Below, piece after piece: positions 29,601 to 38,125 of a stretch of DNA of 64,000 bases. Position 1 is the stretch's first letter; each line of letters opens with the position of its first letter. The notes beneath the pieces were generated by a model, which did not search any database, had not been told where the DNA came from, and saw nothing but the letters and a program-made list of their open reading frames with translations. A program made the translations under genes and the position numbers. This DNA is from Vibrio coralliilyticus (GTDB taxonomy: Bacteria; Pseudomonadota; Gammaproteobacteria; Enterobacterales; Vibrionaceae): assembly GCF_024449095.1 (NCBI RefSeq), contig NZ_CP024627.1:372001-436000 (forward strand). The letters run 5' to 3'.

Positions 29601-30575
29601 GCGCTCGATAGGTTACATGTCTATATCCCAGCGTTAGATACAGAGTATAAAGATACATCGTTGTTTGAAGCAGGCAAAGATCAGAAAGAGTTGATCAGTG
29701 ATTTTGAGCGAACCTTCCATGAGCAGATACCCAATATCACGCTTACTATCGATGATTTCTGGCTACAAGGCTATAAAGTGGGGAAAACTCACTTAGATCT
29801 TCAGCGTCAAGGAGACCGCCTTGAGTGGAAAAAACTCTCCTTCCAAAGCGGCGCGAATAAGGTGGATATGAATGGTTCGTGGCGACTGACAAAAGAAACC
29901 AGTCACACCAATTTTAATATCGCGATGTCAGGTGAAAACAACAGCGATGTGATGGAGCGCTTCGGCATAACGTCTGGCATTCAGCAAGCGCCGTTTGAGA
30001 TTGACTCAAAAATTGAGTGGGATGGTTCTCCATGGTCGATGAGGGTCGATACTCTCCAAGGGCATGTATCGACTCAGCTAGGTAAAGGTCAAATTTCAGA
30101 TGTGAGTGGGGCAGCGCGGCTACTCGGCCTCTTTAGCTTAGATTCCATTATTCGAAAAATGCAGCTCGATTTTAGTGATGTATTCGACAACGGCATGGCG
30201 TTCAACTCCATTACCGGCAGCGGTGAGATTAAAAATGGTATCTTTCTGACTAATGATATTAAGATGGATGCTGTTGCAGGTGAGATGACCATTAAGGGGT
30301 TGGCCAACTTAAACTCACGTACTGTGGATGCGGAGGTAAACTTTGTTCCTGATATTACATCGGGTATCCCTGTACTGACAGCGTTTGCTGTCACACCGCA
30401 AACCGCTTTGTATGTTTTGGCTATTACCACGGTGATTTCACCTGTAGTCGAGGTCTTTACTCAGGTTAACTACGAAGTCAAAGGCCCGCTGGATGCGCCA
30501 GTGGTTAAAGAGCTGTCGCGAAGCAAAGGTGAGTTTAAGCTGCCGGAAAATTTACGCGAAGCAACGAAAGAGTAA
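26697..30575 (+). CDS. yhdP: YhdP, AsmA-like inter-membrane lipid transport protein
   Basis: A 1292-residue protein anchored in the inner membrane by an N-terminal helix (IQVLMWLLVTVLVTMAVAITTLRI), with a very long beta-rich periplasmic part. E. coli YhdP bridges the envelope and moves phospholipids to the outer membrane. The length and the C-terminal AsmA-type segment (SGSGEIKNGIFLTNDIKMDAVAGEMTIKG) match. It starts at GTG 26697 with TAGG 6 bp upstream and no better ATG. It sits between rng and the nitrilase gene as in many gammaproteobacteria. Confidence 0.92.
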   Translation: MNTIARRLIQVLMWLLVTVLVTMAVAITTLRITLPQLNHFQSEIQGWVNQGSELDFDIDNISGFWRNTHPSVSLQNVRAKTPESSGIHFSAQTVEVEFDLIQSLIDRRPVIADLSIHNLKLDISSIEWVKSGEKAAMQPQGEQKSVVQQLDQLLLRQLDSFSLVDSEIFLQGIDGSKRELEIVKLFWQNKGRRHIADGEISIAHSNLNSAQVKANFVDHGSLAEVSGEFYLAVDNVLVTPWLTKYLKTETGIEKGQVSLNSWITLQNNKPTNAYVALEPSELTWKEGKEHELLIESGILQLEPKGEGWQVNAHSLQLQTDGEPWPELDMAYQWQPEHWLLNISQLDLSAILPLVKLAPESKKTTQLLETLALGGLVEDIRVSMSGEALDSLKYSAELTDGSMKQWELLPGIHQLAAKISGDVHQAQASVTLIDDVLPYGEVFQAPLNIKQGQVDMVWQNHKDGWSLWADKVTAATPDLQVLGAFRLDFPNDKNPFLSFYAEADVYNAGETWRYLPTLALGRDLTDYLSTAIQGGKVNTAKLLWYGELADFPYHNNDGIFQAWAGLKQAQFSFDTAWPTITDLQLDLLFQNDAMYLDSRSATLMDVEATRITGRIPELAPGGHIEIEASAVAQGNAVRDYMTATPLVDSVGAALTAVQVDGKVTSSFKLNIPFSSDEEVRAWGFADLDENQVTIETPPVALETVSGRVEFDNDVVSAAGLSAHLLKQPVAIDFAGENAGQGYSVNIDAVGDWDLKPLTPYLGGRWTEPLDGHAPWRMGVDIQLNDVGFTYQLDTRADLKLVSSHYPYPLNKELHQSGEASMQASGNQESITARLQLPNLKYQAEIDIRPETPVLKATNLILGKGSFKMSPVAGHQVQIRTDKLDIEQWAERLSPPTSGTHKAVLNTMNTPEIPMPNRLELDVGELTLAGIEWNDVDFTAKRKNLGWHMSLESQEIAGEASYIEPYDLSIALDRLHVYIPALDTEYKDTSLFEAGKDQKELISDFERTFHEQIPNITLTIDDFWLQGYKVGKTHLDLQRQGDRLEWKKLSFQSGANKVDMNGSWRLTKETSHTNFNIAMSGENNSDVMERFGITSGIQQAPFEIDSKIEWDGSPWSMRVDTLQGHVSTQLGKGQISDVSGAARLLGLFSLDSIIRKMQLDFSDVFDNGMAFNSITGSGEIKNGIFLTNDIKMDAVAGEMTIKGLANLNSRTVDAEVNFVPDITSGIPVLTAFAVTPQTALYVLAITTVISPVVEVFTQVNYEVKGPLDAPVVKELSRSKGEFKLPENLREATKE

Positions 30576-30584
30576 GGAGCGCTC

Positions 30585-31403
30585 ATGGAACGAGTGGGAC
30601 TAATTCAAATGACCTCAGGGCCAGATCCTCAACAAAATCTGGCCTATATCCAACAGCAAGTCGCTGATTTAGCTAAATCGGGAGCAACGCTGGTGGTCAC
30701 CCCAGAAAACTGCCTAGTGTTTGGTAATCGAGCGGATTACCACACGATGGCCGAGCCATTGAATCAGGGAGCGATTCAATCAAAGCTAGCGCAGATAGCT
30801 AAGCGCCACTCTGTTTTTTTAGTCATCGGGAGCATGCCGATTCGGTGTGGTAATGATGTGACTACGACTTCGTTAGTCTTCAGCCCTCAAGGTGAGCTCA
30901 TCGCACACTATGATAAGCTGCATATGTTTGATGTCGATGTTGCCGATTCGCATCAGCGTTATCGCGAATCCGAAACCTTTAAGCCGGGAGAACAAATTGT
31001 ATCGGTCGATACGCCTATCGCTCATTTAGGTTTAACAATCTGCTATGATGTTCGTTTTCCACAGCTATACAATGAGCTGGTGCGACGAGGTGCCAATGTA
31101 TTACTGGTGCCTGCTGCATTTACGGCTGTGACAGGTGAAGCGCATTGGGAGCCTTTACTCAGAGCACGCGCGATAGAAACTCAGAGTTGGGTGATTGCAG
31201 TCAATCAAACTGGGGTTCATCCTTGTGGGCGAGAAACTTGGGGGCATTCCATGGCTATTTCTCCTTGGGGAGAGGTGGTTGCTCGTCTCGACACTCAACC
31301 GCAAAATTTGTTAGTGGATATTGATTTAGAGAGAGTAGATGACATCCGTAAGGCGATGCCGACTCTCAGCCACACCCGGTTCCAAAACCATTTACATGTT
31401 TAA
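30585..31403 (+). CDS. Carbon-nitrogen hydrolase, probable deaminated glutathione amidase
   Basis: A 272-residue nitrilase-superfamily enzyme with the full catalytic triad: Glu in VTPENC, Lys in HYDKLHMFDVDV and Cys in LTICYDVRFPQLY. The HMFDVDV and CYDVRFPQLY context matches the Nit1/YbeM group, which repairs deaminated glutathione; other amide substrates cannot be excluded. It lies 9 bp after yhdP and 9 bp before tldD. Confidence 0.88.
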   Translation: MERVGLIQMTSGPDPQQNLAYIQQQVADLAKSGATLVVTPENCLVFGNRADYHTMAEPLNQGAIQSKLAQIAKRHSVFLVIGSMPIRCGNDVTTTSLVFSPQGELIAHYDKLHMFDVDVADSHQRYRESETFKPGEQIVSVDTPIAHLGLTICYDVRFPQLYNELVRRGANVLLVPAAFTAVTGEAHWEPLLRARAIETQSWVIAVNQTGVHPCGRETWGHSMAISPWGEVVARLDTQPQNLLVDIDLERVDDIRKAMPTLSHTRFQNHLHV

Positions 31404-31412
31404 GAGCGAAGT

Positions 31413-32858
31413 ATGACAATAAACCAAGTAGAAGATGCATTGCTAAACTCGGCTGGTCTGACCGAGCAAGACATTGCAGAGACCTTAGCGAGCATTGCCA
31501 GTCGTCAGATTGACTACGCAGATATCTATTTTCAGTCGAGCTGGCATGAATCATTGGTTCTGGAAGACAGTATCATCAAGGATGGCTCGTTTAACATCGA
31601 CTGTGGTCTCGGTGTGCGAGCGGTTGCTGGTGAGAAAACAGGTTTCGCCTACTCAGACCAAATTCAGCTTGAAGGTTTAAAGCAAAGTGCGATTGCGGCT
31701 CGTGGCATTGCTCAGCAGGGGCAGAATGCTCAGGTTCAGGCATTTAAGCGCAGTGACAATCAGCAGGTTTACGCTGCAGTAAACCCACTTGAGAGCTGGG
31801 AGAAAGAACAAAAAACACAGCTGCTGAAAGAACTGGATGCGTATATCCGTACCAAAGAGCCTTTGATTAAAGAAGTGTCGGTAAGCTTAAGCGGTGTGCA
31901 TGATCAAATGCTTGTCGCCGCAACAGACGGCACTTATGCCGGAGATATTCGCCCACTGGTGCGTTTGTCTATTAGTGTATTGGCTCAGCGAGGCGAACGT
32001 CGTGAGCGAGGCAGCGCTGGCGGAGGCGGTCGATTCGGGTATGACTTTTTCCTCACGGAACAGCAAGGTATTAAAGTTGCCTACCAATATGCAGATGAAG
32101 CGATTCGTATGGCGCTAATTAACCTTGAAGCGGAAGCTGCACCTGCAGGGGCAATGCCAGTTGTATTAGGCTCAGGTTGGCCTGGTGTCCTGCTTCATGA
32201 AGCCGTAGGCCATGGGTTGGAAGGCGATTTTAATCGTAAAGAATCTTCTGTGTTTAGTGGAAAGGTCGGAGAAAAAGTGACGTCTGACCTTTGTACCATT
32301 GTTGATGATGGCACTCTAAAAGATCTACGTGGTTCTCTCAATATTGATGATGAAGGCGTTGCGGGACAATACAACACCTTGATTGAAAATGGTGTACTTA
32401 AAGGTTACATGCAGGATAAGCACAACGCACGTTTAATGGGCGTTGCGCCGACGGGTAATGGCCGACGTGAGTCTTATGCGCACCTTCCAATGCCACGTAT
32501 GACCAACACCTACATGCTTCCGGGGCAGCACACGCCAGAAGAGATTATTTCAACAGTGAAGAAGGGACTGTACGCACCAAACTTTGGTGGTGGTCAGGTG
32601 GATATTACTTCCGGTAAATTCGTCTTCTCTGCTTCAGAAGCCTACTTGATTGAAGACGGTAAGATTACTCGCCCTGTAAAAGGTGCGACACTGATCGGTT
32701 CAGGTATTGAAGCGATGCAGCAAGTCTCTATGGTCGGTAATGACCTTAGTATTGATCGAGGTGTGGGTGTTTGCGGTAAAGCGGGTCAGAGCGTGCCTGT
32801 GGGAGTAGGACAACCGACATTGAAGCTAGATTCTTTGACGGTGGGCGGCACTGAGTAA
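31413..32858 (+). CDS. tldD: Metalloprotease TldD
   Basis: A 481-residue subunit of the TldD/TldE protease, which degrades unfolded peptides, activates some microcins and acts on CcdA. The zinc motif HEAVGH (in [14 protein letters not shown], about residue 262) is intact, and the [19 protein letters not shown] and [15 protein letters not shown] segments are typical. Its partner TldE/PmbA is not in the window. It ends at a terminator at 32885. Confidence 0.96.
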   Translation: MTINQVEDALLNSAGLTEQDIAETLASIASRQIDYADIYFQSSWHESLVLEDSIIKDGSFNIDCGLGVRAVAGEKTGFAYSDQIQLEGLKQSAIAARGIAQQGQNAQVQAFKRSDNQQVYAAVNPLESWEKEQKTQLLKELDAYIRTKEPLIKEVSVSLSGVHDQMLVAATDGTYAGDIRPLVRLSISVLAQRGERRERGSAGGGGRFGYDFFLTEQQGIKVAYQYADEAIRMALINLEAEAAPAGAMPVVLGSGWPGVLLHEAVGHGLEGDFNRKESSVFSGKVGEKVTSDLCTIVDDGTLKDLRGSLNIDDEGVAGQYNTLIENGVLKGYMQDKHNARLMGVAPTGNGRRESYAHLPMPRMTNTYMLPGQHTPEEIISTVKKGLYAPNFGGGQVDITSGKFVFSASEAYLIEDGKITRPVKGATLIGSGIEAMQQVSMVGNDLSIDRGVGVCGKAGQSVPVGVGQPTLKLDSLTVGGTE

Positions 32859-32884
32859 TAGCCTCAAGAAATATAGCTATTTAT

Positions 32885-32917
32885 AAAGGGTTGGCGCCAA
32901 CGTGCCAGCCCTTTTTT
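32885..32917 (+). terminator. Terminator of the rng-yhdP-tldD run
   Basis: AAAGGGTTGGC/GCCAGCCCTTT stem (one G-U pair) is followed by six T. The gap 32859-33171 otherwise holds a second, leftward terminator, a tRNA fragment and the leftward terminator of the tRNA array; no protein gene is seen. Confidence 0.85.
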
Positions 32918-33022
32918 AGTTTCGTAGTTCTTATTTTCGGTTTGCTATTTTCAATGTGTGAAGAGAGGTGACGTGCAGAATGGAGACATTTACTTGAAAC
33001 AAGTAAGTCGTAGTTAAAAACG

Positions 33023-33052
33023 AAAAAAGCCAAGTCTTTCGACTTGGCTTCT
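33023..33052 (-). terminator. Distal leftward terminator of the tRNA array
   Basis: AGCCAAGTC/GACTTGGCT stem with a TTTC loop. The A6 run before it on the plus strand is a U tract on the minus strand. It lies beyond the decayed tRNA fragment, as a back-up stop for the array. Confidence 0.75.
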
Positions 33053-33058
33053 TGAATA

Positions 33059-33078
33059 TGGCTCCCCCTGCGGGACTC
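33059..33078 (-). pseudogene. Fragment of a tRNA-Asn gene (3' end only)
   Basis: The 20 bases at 33059-33078 match the 3' end of the tRNA-Asn genes exactly (CCA end, acceptor strand and part of the T arm). The sequence then diverges with small deletions. It is a remnant of a further array copy. Confidence 0.7.
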
Positions 33079-33136
33079 AACGCGGCCGGCTAGGTCTGAG
33101 ACATTGCTTTGGAACAAAGCAGGAGCGTTAGATACG

Positions 33137-33165
33137 AAAAAGCCTCATCGTGTGATGAGGCTTTT
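33137..33165 (-). terminator. Proximal terminator of tRNA array A
   Basis: AAAAGCCTCATC (33138-33149), loop GTGT, GATGAGGCTTTT. The minus strand ends in a U5 tract. It lies 7 bp past the last tRNA-Asn. Confidence 0.85.
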
Positions 33166-33171
33166 CTAATA

Positions 33172-33247
33172 TGGCTCCCCCTGCGGGACTCGAACCTGCG
33201 ACATACGGATTAACAGTCCGCCGTTCTACCAACTGAACTAAGGGGGA
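33172..33247 (-). tRNA. tRNA-Asn (GTT)
   Basis: A 76-nt gene with encoded CCA, acceptor stem TCCCCCT pairing with AGGGGGA, anticodon loop CTGTTAA and the T-arm GGTTCGAGTCC. It is the last gene of array A and identical to the copy at 33382. Confidence 0.97.
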
Positions 33248-33265
33248 ATTATTCGTTTAAAGAAA

Positions 33266-33341
<76 letters not shown>

Positions 33342-33381
33342 GCCTTTTTTAATCAACAAGTTTTCACTTATCGATTGAATA

Positions 33382-33457
33382 TGGCTCCCCCTGCGGGACT
33401 CGAACCTGCGACATACGGATTAACAGTCCGCCGTTCTACCAACTGAACTAAGGGGGA
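33382..33457 (-). tRNA. tRNA-Asn (GTT)
   Basis: The second copy in array A, with the same 76 bases as 33172-33247, anticodon GTT and encoded CCA. Confidence 0.97.
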
Positions 33458-33475
33458 ATTATTCGTTTAAAGAAA

Positions 33476-33551
<76 letters not shown>

Positions 33552-33604
33552 ACACTGTATTCTTTAACTATTGTTCGTGCAGAGCACCAACAATTAATAA
33601 ATTG

Positions 33605-33680
33605 TGGTGCCCGGAGGCGGAATCGAACCACCGACACGAGGATTTTCAATCCTCTGCTCTACCGACTGAGCTATCCGGGC
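33605..33680 (-). tRNA. tRNA-Phe (GAA)
   Basis: First gene of array A in transcription order. It is 76 nt with CCA encoded, acceptor GCCCGGA/TCCGGGC, anticodon loop TTGAAAA (anticodon GAA). Confidence 0.97.
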
Positions 33681-33690
33681 GACGAGGTGT

Positions 33691-33719
33691 ATTAAAAGGC
33701 TTTTCGTCTTAGAGGTCAA
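33691..33719 (-). promoter_or_regulatory. Promoter of tRNA array A
   Basis: On the minus strand TTGACC (33714-33719) and TTTAAT (33691-33696) are 17 bp apart, each matching five of six consensus bases, and end 10 bp before tRNA-Phe. The rest of 33720-33942 is AT-rich upstream sequence, with no gene seen. Confidence 0.8.
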
Positions 33720-33942
33720 CATTAAATTGCAAAAAAAATATCGTTTGTTGTTTTTCTATACTTAATGGGCTGTTTTTGCTCATTTCGAATAAGAAGTGTA
33801 TAGCTGGCAACAGAAGTTATACTTGAGAGAGTAGGGAATAGTGGTTTTAAAGAGACAAAAAAGTATGCTCTAAAGCGTGCTTTTCACTTGTTTGACTCCA
33901 GAATCTGCGCCTAAAGGAAAAGTGACCTGAGCTATTTCTAAT

Positions 33943-33962
33943 ATGGCCCTATGTTGGGACTC
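33943..33962 (-). pseudogene. Second, more decayed tRNA-Asn-like fragment
   Basis: ATGGCCCTATGTTGGGACTC resembles the 3' end of tRNA-Asn with several substitutions. It is followed by the same chimeric tail (GGCTAGGTCTGAG) as the fragment at 33059, so both are copies of one older remnant. Confidence 0.5.
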
Positions 33963-34020
33963 AACGCGGGCGGCTAGGTCTGAGGTATTGCTTTGGAACA
34001 AAGCAGGAGCATTAGATATG

Positions 34021-34049
34021 AAAAAGCCCCATCATGTGATGAGGCTTTT
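34021..34049 (-). terminator. Terminator of tRNA array B
   Basis: A copy of the 33137 terminator: AAAAAGCCCCATC, loop ATGT, GATGAGGCTTTT, with one stem mismatch and a U5 tract on the minus strand. It lies 7 bp past the array B tRNA-Asn. Confidence 0.8.
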
Positions 34050-34055
34050 CTAATA

Positions 34056-34131
34056 TGGCTCCCCCTGCGGGACTCGAACCTGCGACATACGGATTAACAG
34101 TCCGCCGTTCTACCAACTGAACTAAGGGGGA
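34056..34131 (-). tRNA. tRNA-Asn (GTT)
   Basis: Third tRNA-Asn, 76 nt, identical to the array A copies. Last gene of array B. Confidence 0.97.
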
Positions 34132-34168
34132 ATTATTTGTGTCATCTCTTCAGATAAACACCAAATAA

Positions 34169-34244
34169 TGGTGCCTCGAGGCGGAATCGAACCACCGACA
34201 CGAGGATTTTCAATCCTCTGCTCTACCGACTGAGCTATCGAGGC
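34169..34244 (-). tRNA. tRNA-Phe (GAA) with altered acceptor stem
   Basis: Body identical to the other tRNA-Phe genes (anticodon GAA), but the acceptor reads GCCTCGA/TCGAGGC instead of GCCCGGA/TCCGGGC. Pairs 4-69 and 5-68 are both changed with full compensation (C-G to T-A, G-C to C-G), so the stem still pairs perfectly and the gene should be functional. CCA is encoded. Confidence 0.93.
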
Positions 34245-34251
34245 AAAAGAA

Positions 34252-34327
<76 letters not shown>

Positions 34328-34381
34328 ACACTGTATTCTTTTACTAACTGTTCGTGCTAAGCACCAACAATAACAAAATTG

Positions 34382-34457
34382 TGGTGCCCGGAGGCGGAAT
34401 CGAACCACCGACACGAGGATTTTCAATCCTCTGCTCTACCGACTGAGCTATCCGGGC
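34382..34457 (-). tRNA. tRNA-Phe (GAA)
   Basis: First gene of array B in transcription order. The 76 bases are the same as 33605-33680, and the spacer to the next tRNA-Thr is a diverged copy of the array A spacer. Confidence 0.97.
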
Positions 34458-34468
34458 AACGGAGCGCT

Positions 34469-34497
34469 ATTAAACGGATTTTCCGTCTTGCCGTCAA
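34469..34497 (-). promoter_or_regulatory. Promoter of tRNA array B
   Basis: On the minus strand TTGACG (34492-34497) and TTTAAT (34469-34474) are 17 bp apart, 11 bp before tRNA-Phe. This is the same design as the array A promoter although the surrounding bases have diverged. Confidence 0.8.
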
Positions 34498-34560
34498 CTT
34501 GTTTTTAGAAAAAAATTCAAAAAAGTGGTTGAGTGCCGATAATTTAGGCGTTTTTAGTGC

Positions 34561-35697
34561 TTATGATTTACCAGCGTTAAAATCCTTTTTGAATTTTGTG
34601 ACTTTTTCTAAGTAACGACGAGCTTCTGCATTGGGGTGCTTTTTGGTCAGTGCCCAGTAAACCTGATTTGGTTGTAGTGAATTGAGGTCGCGCATTGCTC
34701 GTTTTCTGTCACTACGATTAAAGGTATTGAGTACTCCGCCAGTGCCACCGTTGTAAGCGGAGATCATGCTGTACTCTAGAGAAGTAGGATGACGGACATC
34801 TTTTAGGTAACGGCTTTTGAGAATGTAGAAATACGCAGTACCGGTATCGATATTATTTTCTGGGTTGAATAAGTATTCTGGAGACGGCTGTCCGGATTTC
34901 TTTTTCACCAACTTAAATACATCGCGCCCTGCGGTTTTAGGCACCACCTGCATCAGACCGTAGGCGTTGGCCCAGCTTACAGCATACGGGTTAAAGCTAC
35001 TTTCTGTTTTGATAATCGCATAAATCAGATCTTCGGGTATACCGTAACGGCGTGAAGCACGTTGGACAATATCCGCATACTTATAGCTGCGAATCTCAAA
35101 TTGTTCCTCAACCATAGGAATTTCAACGTAATAGGCTTTTTTGAAGTCGACACCTTTGACTTTGAGCTTGTTGGCGATCAGGTAATCGGCAAAACGGTTC
35201 GCTCGCCATGACCATTGAATAGGTTTGTTATCTTGATCGACGACCTGACGGTATAGGAACGGCTGACCTTCTAGCTTGATATCTTTGGAAGAGAATAAAT
35301 CGACGTTTGCAGGATCATCTGGGGTTAGTAGAGTGGTAACAATCGCATTTTTAAGGTGGCCTTTTGGGTCAGTAGGCGAAACGGTTTCGATAATAATGGT
35401 GCCTTTGTCGAAATTGACTTCCGAACGACTAAGGTAATTGTCGATGTACTTTACATAGTTACTTTTACCAGCAAACTTAATTTCTCCGCGCCCCCAGCGT
35501 TTTGCAATGTTACCGGAGAAGCTGCTGATTAAGGCGTCAAGGGCTTCTGTATCCTTTTGAAATTGGCCGGGTAGCTCGGCTAGGTTCTTGGCAAAACGAT
35601 TGGTGGGTTCATAGTTTACATCATAGATGTTTTCAATAAACTCACGGCTACAACCAGTGAGTATCATTGCCAGAAAAAAGTAAGCTAACTTCTTCAT
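34561..35697 (-). CDS. mltC: Membrane-bound lytic murein transglycosylase C
   Basis: A 378-residue outer-membrane lipoprotein that cleaves peptidoglycan glycan strands. The signal peptide ends in a lipobox (MKKLAYFFLAMILTGC, lipidated Cys16). The C-terminal SLT domain has the catalytic Glu in IIKTESSFNPYAVS, with the YGLMQVVPKTAG and SAYNGGTGGVL motifs. It is last in the mutY-yggX-mltC run, the same order as in E. coli, but a terminator-like hairpin precedes it. Confidence 0.96.
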   Translation of the reverse strand: MKKLAYFFLAMILTGCSREFIENIYDVNYEPTNRFAKNLAELPGQFQKDTEALDALISSFSGNIAKRWGRGEIKFAGKSNYVKYIDNYLSRSEVNFDKGTIIIETVSPTDPKGHLKNAIVTTLLTPDDPANVDLFSSKDIKLEGQPFLYRQVVDQDNKPIQWSWRANRFADYLIANKLKVKGVDFKKAYYVEIPMVEEQFEIRSYKYADIVQRASRRYGIPEDLIYAIIKTESSFNPYAVSWANAYGLMQVVPKTAGRDVFKLVKKKSGQPSPEYLFNPENNIDTGTAYFYILKSRYLKDVRHPTSLEYSMISAYNGGTGGVLNTFNRSDRKRAMRDLNSLQPNQVYWALTKKHPNAEARRYLEKVTKFKKDFNAGKS

Positions 35698-35705
35698 ATT
35701 TATCC

Positions 35706-35742
35706 TAAAAAAATGACATCAAAGCAACGCGTTGATGTCATT
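35706..35742 (-). terminator. Terminator or attenuator between yggX and mltC
   Basis: AATGACATCA (35712-35721) pairs with TGATGTCATT (35733-35742). Seven A precede it on the plus strand, giving a U tract on the minus strand. mltC transcription must read through it or start downstream. Confidence 0.75.
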
Positions 35743-35771
35743 CTCTCTATCCTTAACCTAAAGGGAAAACC

Positions 35772-36044
35772 TTATTCGCTGGGTGGCGTGTAGCCTTCGA
35801 TATGGACATCTTTACCTTCAAACAGGAAGTTGACCATCTCTGTTTCAATCAATTTACGGTGCTCAGGATCCATCATGTTGAGCTTTTTCTCGTTGATCAG
35901 CATGGTTTGCTTGTGTTGCCACTCTGCCCAAGCTTGTTTAGAAATGTTGTCAAAAATACGCTTACCGAGTTCACCTGGGTACAGTTGAAAGTCCAGACCT
36001 TCTGCGTCTTTTTGTAGTCGAGCACAAAATACAGTGCGGCTCAT
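35772..36044 (-). CDS. yggX: Probable Fe(2+)-trafficking protein YggX
   Basis: A 90-residue cytoplasmic protein linked to protection of iron-sulfur clusters from oxidative damage. It begins [27 protein letters not shown], with the conserved Cys7, and contains [26 protein letters not shown], both family hallmarks. It lies 19 bp after mutY, itself an iron-sulfur enzyme. Confidence 0.96.
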   Translation of the reverse strand: MSRTVFCARLQKDAEGLDFQLYPGELGKRIFDNISKQAWAEWQHKQTMLINEKKLNMMDPEHRKLIETEMVNFLFEGKDVHIEGYTPPSE

Positions 36045-36063
36045 AACGACTCCTTAGAGTTAA

Positions 36064-37119
36064 TCAATATTGAAGTTCGAAAGGCAGGCTTTCCAGTAGC
36101 TGTTTTACCGGAGCGGCCAAACCTATCTCTTCAGGTTGCGATAAGTTATACCAAAGACCTTTGTTTGCTTCCATCACCACATCAGGTTGCTTTGATAGGT
36201 CTACCAAAATTGGTGTGATATCGAGATGGTAATGACTAAAGGTGTGGCGAAAAGCAATCAACTGATCGCGACGTTGAATGTCCTTATCAAGGACACCACG
36301 TATTGTCAGTTGATGATCGAGTTGGGCTTCAGAGTGTTCTGGAAAGCAGAATAGCCCGCCCCAGATCCCAGATTGTGGGCGCTGTTCCAGCCATACATGC
36401 CCTTGGTGATGCAGCATAATGAACCAGGTTTCTTTGACTGGCTTTTCTTTTTTCGGCTTTTTGCCCGGGTAGTCGAGAGGGTTACCTTGTTTGTATGCAG
36501 CGCAAAATGAAGATACCGGACACAGTGTACATTTGGGCTTACTGCGAGTGCACACCATGGCCCCCATATCCATCATTGCCTGATTGTACTTATCGACATC
36601 AGTACCGGGGGTGTGTTCTTCAGCATACTGCCAAAGCTGATTTTCGACTTTCTTTTGCCCCGGCCAGCCGTCAACAGCAAAGCTGCGCGCCAGTGTACGT
36701 TTCACATTGCCGTCTAAAATGGCGTGTGGCTGTTTATAGACAGATGACAATACAGCCGCCGCGGTAGAGCGGCCTATACCCGGTAGGGCGTTCATCTGCT
36801 CGATATCGAGAGGGAATTCGCCCTGATATTGCTCTGCCACAATCTTGGCAGCTTTATGTAAATTACGCGCTCGTGCGTAATAGCCGAGCCCTGTCCATAG
36901 GTGAAGCACTTCATCTTGCTCTGCATTGGCGAGGTCAACAACGGTCGGAAAGCGCTCGAGAAAACGCTGGTAATAAGGAATCACGGTAGTGACCTGAGTC
37001 TGCTGAAGCATGATTTCAGACAGCCAGACGCTATACGCGGTTTTATCTTGTTGCCACGGAAGGTTTTTTCTTCCGTAGTCTTCGTACCATTCTAGGATGG
37101 CGTTAGCAAAAGGAGTCAC
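36064..37119 (-). CDS. mutY: Adenine DNA glycosylase MutY
   Basis: MutY removes adenine mispaired with 8-oxoguanine. The 351-residue protein has the catalytic Glu in [10 protein letters not shown], the helix-hairpin-helix [13 protein letters not shown] with the catalytic Asp in ILDGNVKR, and a 4Fe-4S loop of spacing C-x6-C-x2-C-x5-C ([17 protein letters not shown]). A C-terminal NUDIX-like domain recognises 8-oxoguanine. First gene of a leftward run with yggX, divergent from trmB. Confidence 0.97.
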   Translation of the reverse strand: MTPFANAILEWYEDYGRKNLPWQQDKTAYSVWLSEIMLQQTQVTTVIPYYQRFLERFPTVVDLANAEQDEVLHLWTGLGYYARARNLHKAAKIVAEQYQGEFPLDIEQMNALPGIGRSTAAAVLSSVYKQPHAILDGNVKRTLARSFAVDGWPGQKKVENQLWQYAEEHTPGTDVDKYNQAMMDMGAMVCTRSKPKCTLCPVSSFCAAYKQGNPLDYPGKKPKKEKPVKETWFIMLHHQGHVWLEQRPQSGIWGGLFCFPEHSEAQLDHQLTIRGVLDKDIQRRDQLIAFRHTFSHYHLDITPILVDLSKQPDVVMEANKGLWYNLSQPEEIGLAAPVKQLLESLPFELQY

Positions 37120-37234
37120 GACTTGCTCGGTAATTTTATATTTATTGGGTTAGCTAAAATTGCACCACAGATACAGGCTAAAGTACAACTGATAAAGAGT
37201 AAGGGTTTATTCTGCGTGAAATGACCTAAAATAC

Positions 37235-37262
37235 TTGCACCAGTGTCGATTCTTTGGATAAT
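37235..37262 (+). promoter_or_regulatory. Probable promoter of trmB
   Basis: TTGCAC (37235-37240) and GATAAT (37257-37262) are 16 bp apart, about 44 bp before the trmB ATG, in the mutY/trmB divergent gap. Confidence 0.45.
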
Positions 37263-37306
37263 CACAATCCCTTTAAGTCGAGAGCAATTTTTAGACAGGC
37301 AGAATC

Positions 37307-38026
37307 ATGAGTGAAGTGACCACTAACGAATACAATGAAGACGGTAAACTGATACGCAAAGTGCGCAGCTTTGTGCGTCGTGAAGGCCGTTTGACCAAAG
37401 GTCAGGAAAGCGCAATGAATGAATGCTGGCCGACAATGGGGATTGATTACCAAGAAAAGCTTCTTGATTGGAAAGAAGTGTTTGGTAACGACAACCCTGT
37501 GGTACTGGAAATTGGTTTCGGTATGGGGGCATCACTGGTTGAAATGGCGAAAAATGCGCCTGAGAAGAACTTCCTTGGTATCGAAGTGCACAGCCCTGGT
37601 GTGGGTGCGTGTCTTGCTGATGCACGTGAAGCTGGCCTGACCAACCTGCGAGTGATGTGTCACGATGCAGTGGAAGTGTTTGCCAACATGATCCCAGACA
37701 GCAGCCTAGCAACACTGCAATTATTCTTCCCTGATCCATGGCACAAGAAGCGCCACCACAAGCGCCGTATTGTGCAGCTCGATTTTGCTGAAATGGTTCG
37801 TCAGAAGCTGATGGTTGGTGAAGGTATCTTCCATATGGCGACAGACTGGGAAAATTACGCAGAACATATGATTGAAGTGATGAATCAAGCGCCTGGATAT
37901 GAGAACATCGCCGAGGATGGTGACTTTGTTCCACGTCCGGAAGATCGCCCTCTGACCAAGTTTGAAGCACGTGGTCACCGTTTAGGTCACGGAGTGTGGG
38001 ACATTAAGTTTAAGCGTGTTAGCTAA
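37307..38026 (+). CDS. trmB: tRNA (guanine-N7-)-methyltransferase TrmB
   Basis: Methylates G46 in the variable loop of tRNAs using SAM. The 239-residue protein has the SAM-binding motif [16 protein letters not shown] and the family signature [15 protein letters not shown], with the C-terminal [16 protein letters not shown]. Monocistronic, with its own promoter and terminator. Confidence 0.97.
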   Translation: MSEVTTNEYNEDGKLIRKVRSFVRREGRLTKGQESAMNECWPTMGIDYQEKLLDWKEVFGNDNPVVLEIGFGMGASLVEMAKNAPEKNFLGIEVHSPGVGACLADAREAGLTNLRVMCHDAVEVFANMIPDSSLATLQLFFPDPWHKKRHHKRRIVQLDFAEMVRQKLMVGEGIFHMATDWENYAEHMIEVMNQAPGYENIAEDGDFVPRPEDRPLTKFEARGHRLGHGVWDIKFKRVS

Positions 38027-38052
38027 GTCACCCGCAAATAAAAGCGAATGAG

Positions 38053-38081
38053 AAAGCCAACATTTTGATGTTGGCTTTTTT
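38053..38081 (+). terminator. Terminator of trmB
   Basis: AAAGCCAACA/TGTTGGCTTT stem with a TTTTGA loop and a T6 tract, 27 bp after the trmB stop. Confidence 0.88.
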
Positions 38082-38125
38082 GACCCTACAAGAAAAATAA
38101 TAAGCCTTTGAAATATAGGTAAGTA

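Noticed and set aside
34379..34615. Open frame across the tRNA-Phe gene of array B
   Set aside because: It reads through a tRNA gene and the mltC end; the protein (CPEAESNHRHEDFQSSALPTE) is the well-known spurious product of tRNA antisense translation.
37323..37970. Long open frame antisense to trmB
   Set aside because: It lies entirely opposite a well-conserved gene, has no family features and no plausible Shine-Dalgarno. It is a by-product of codon usage.
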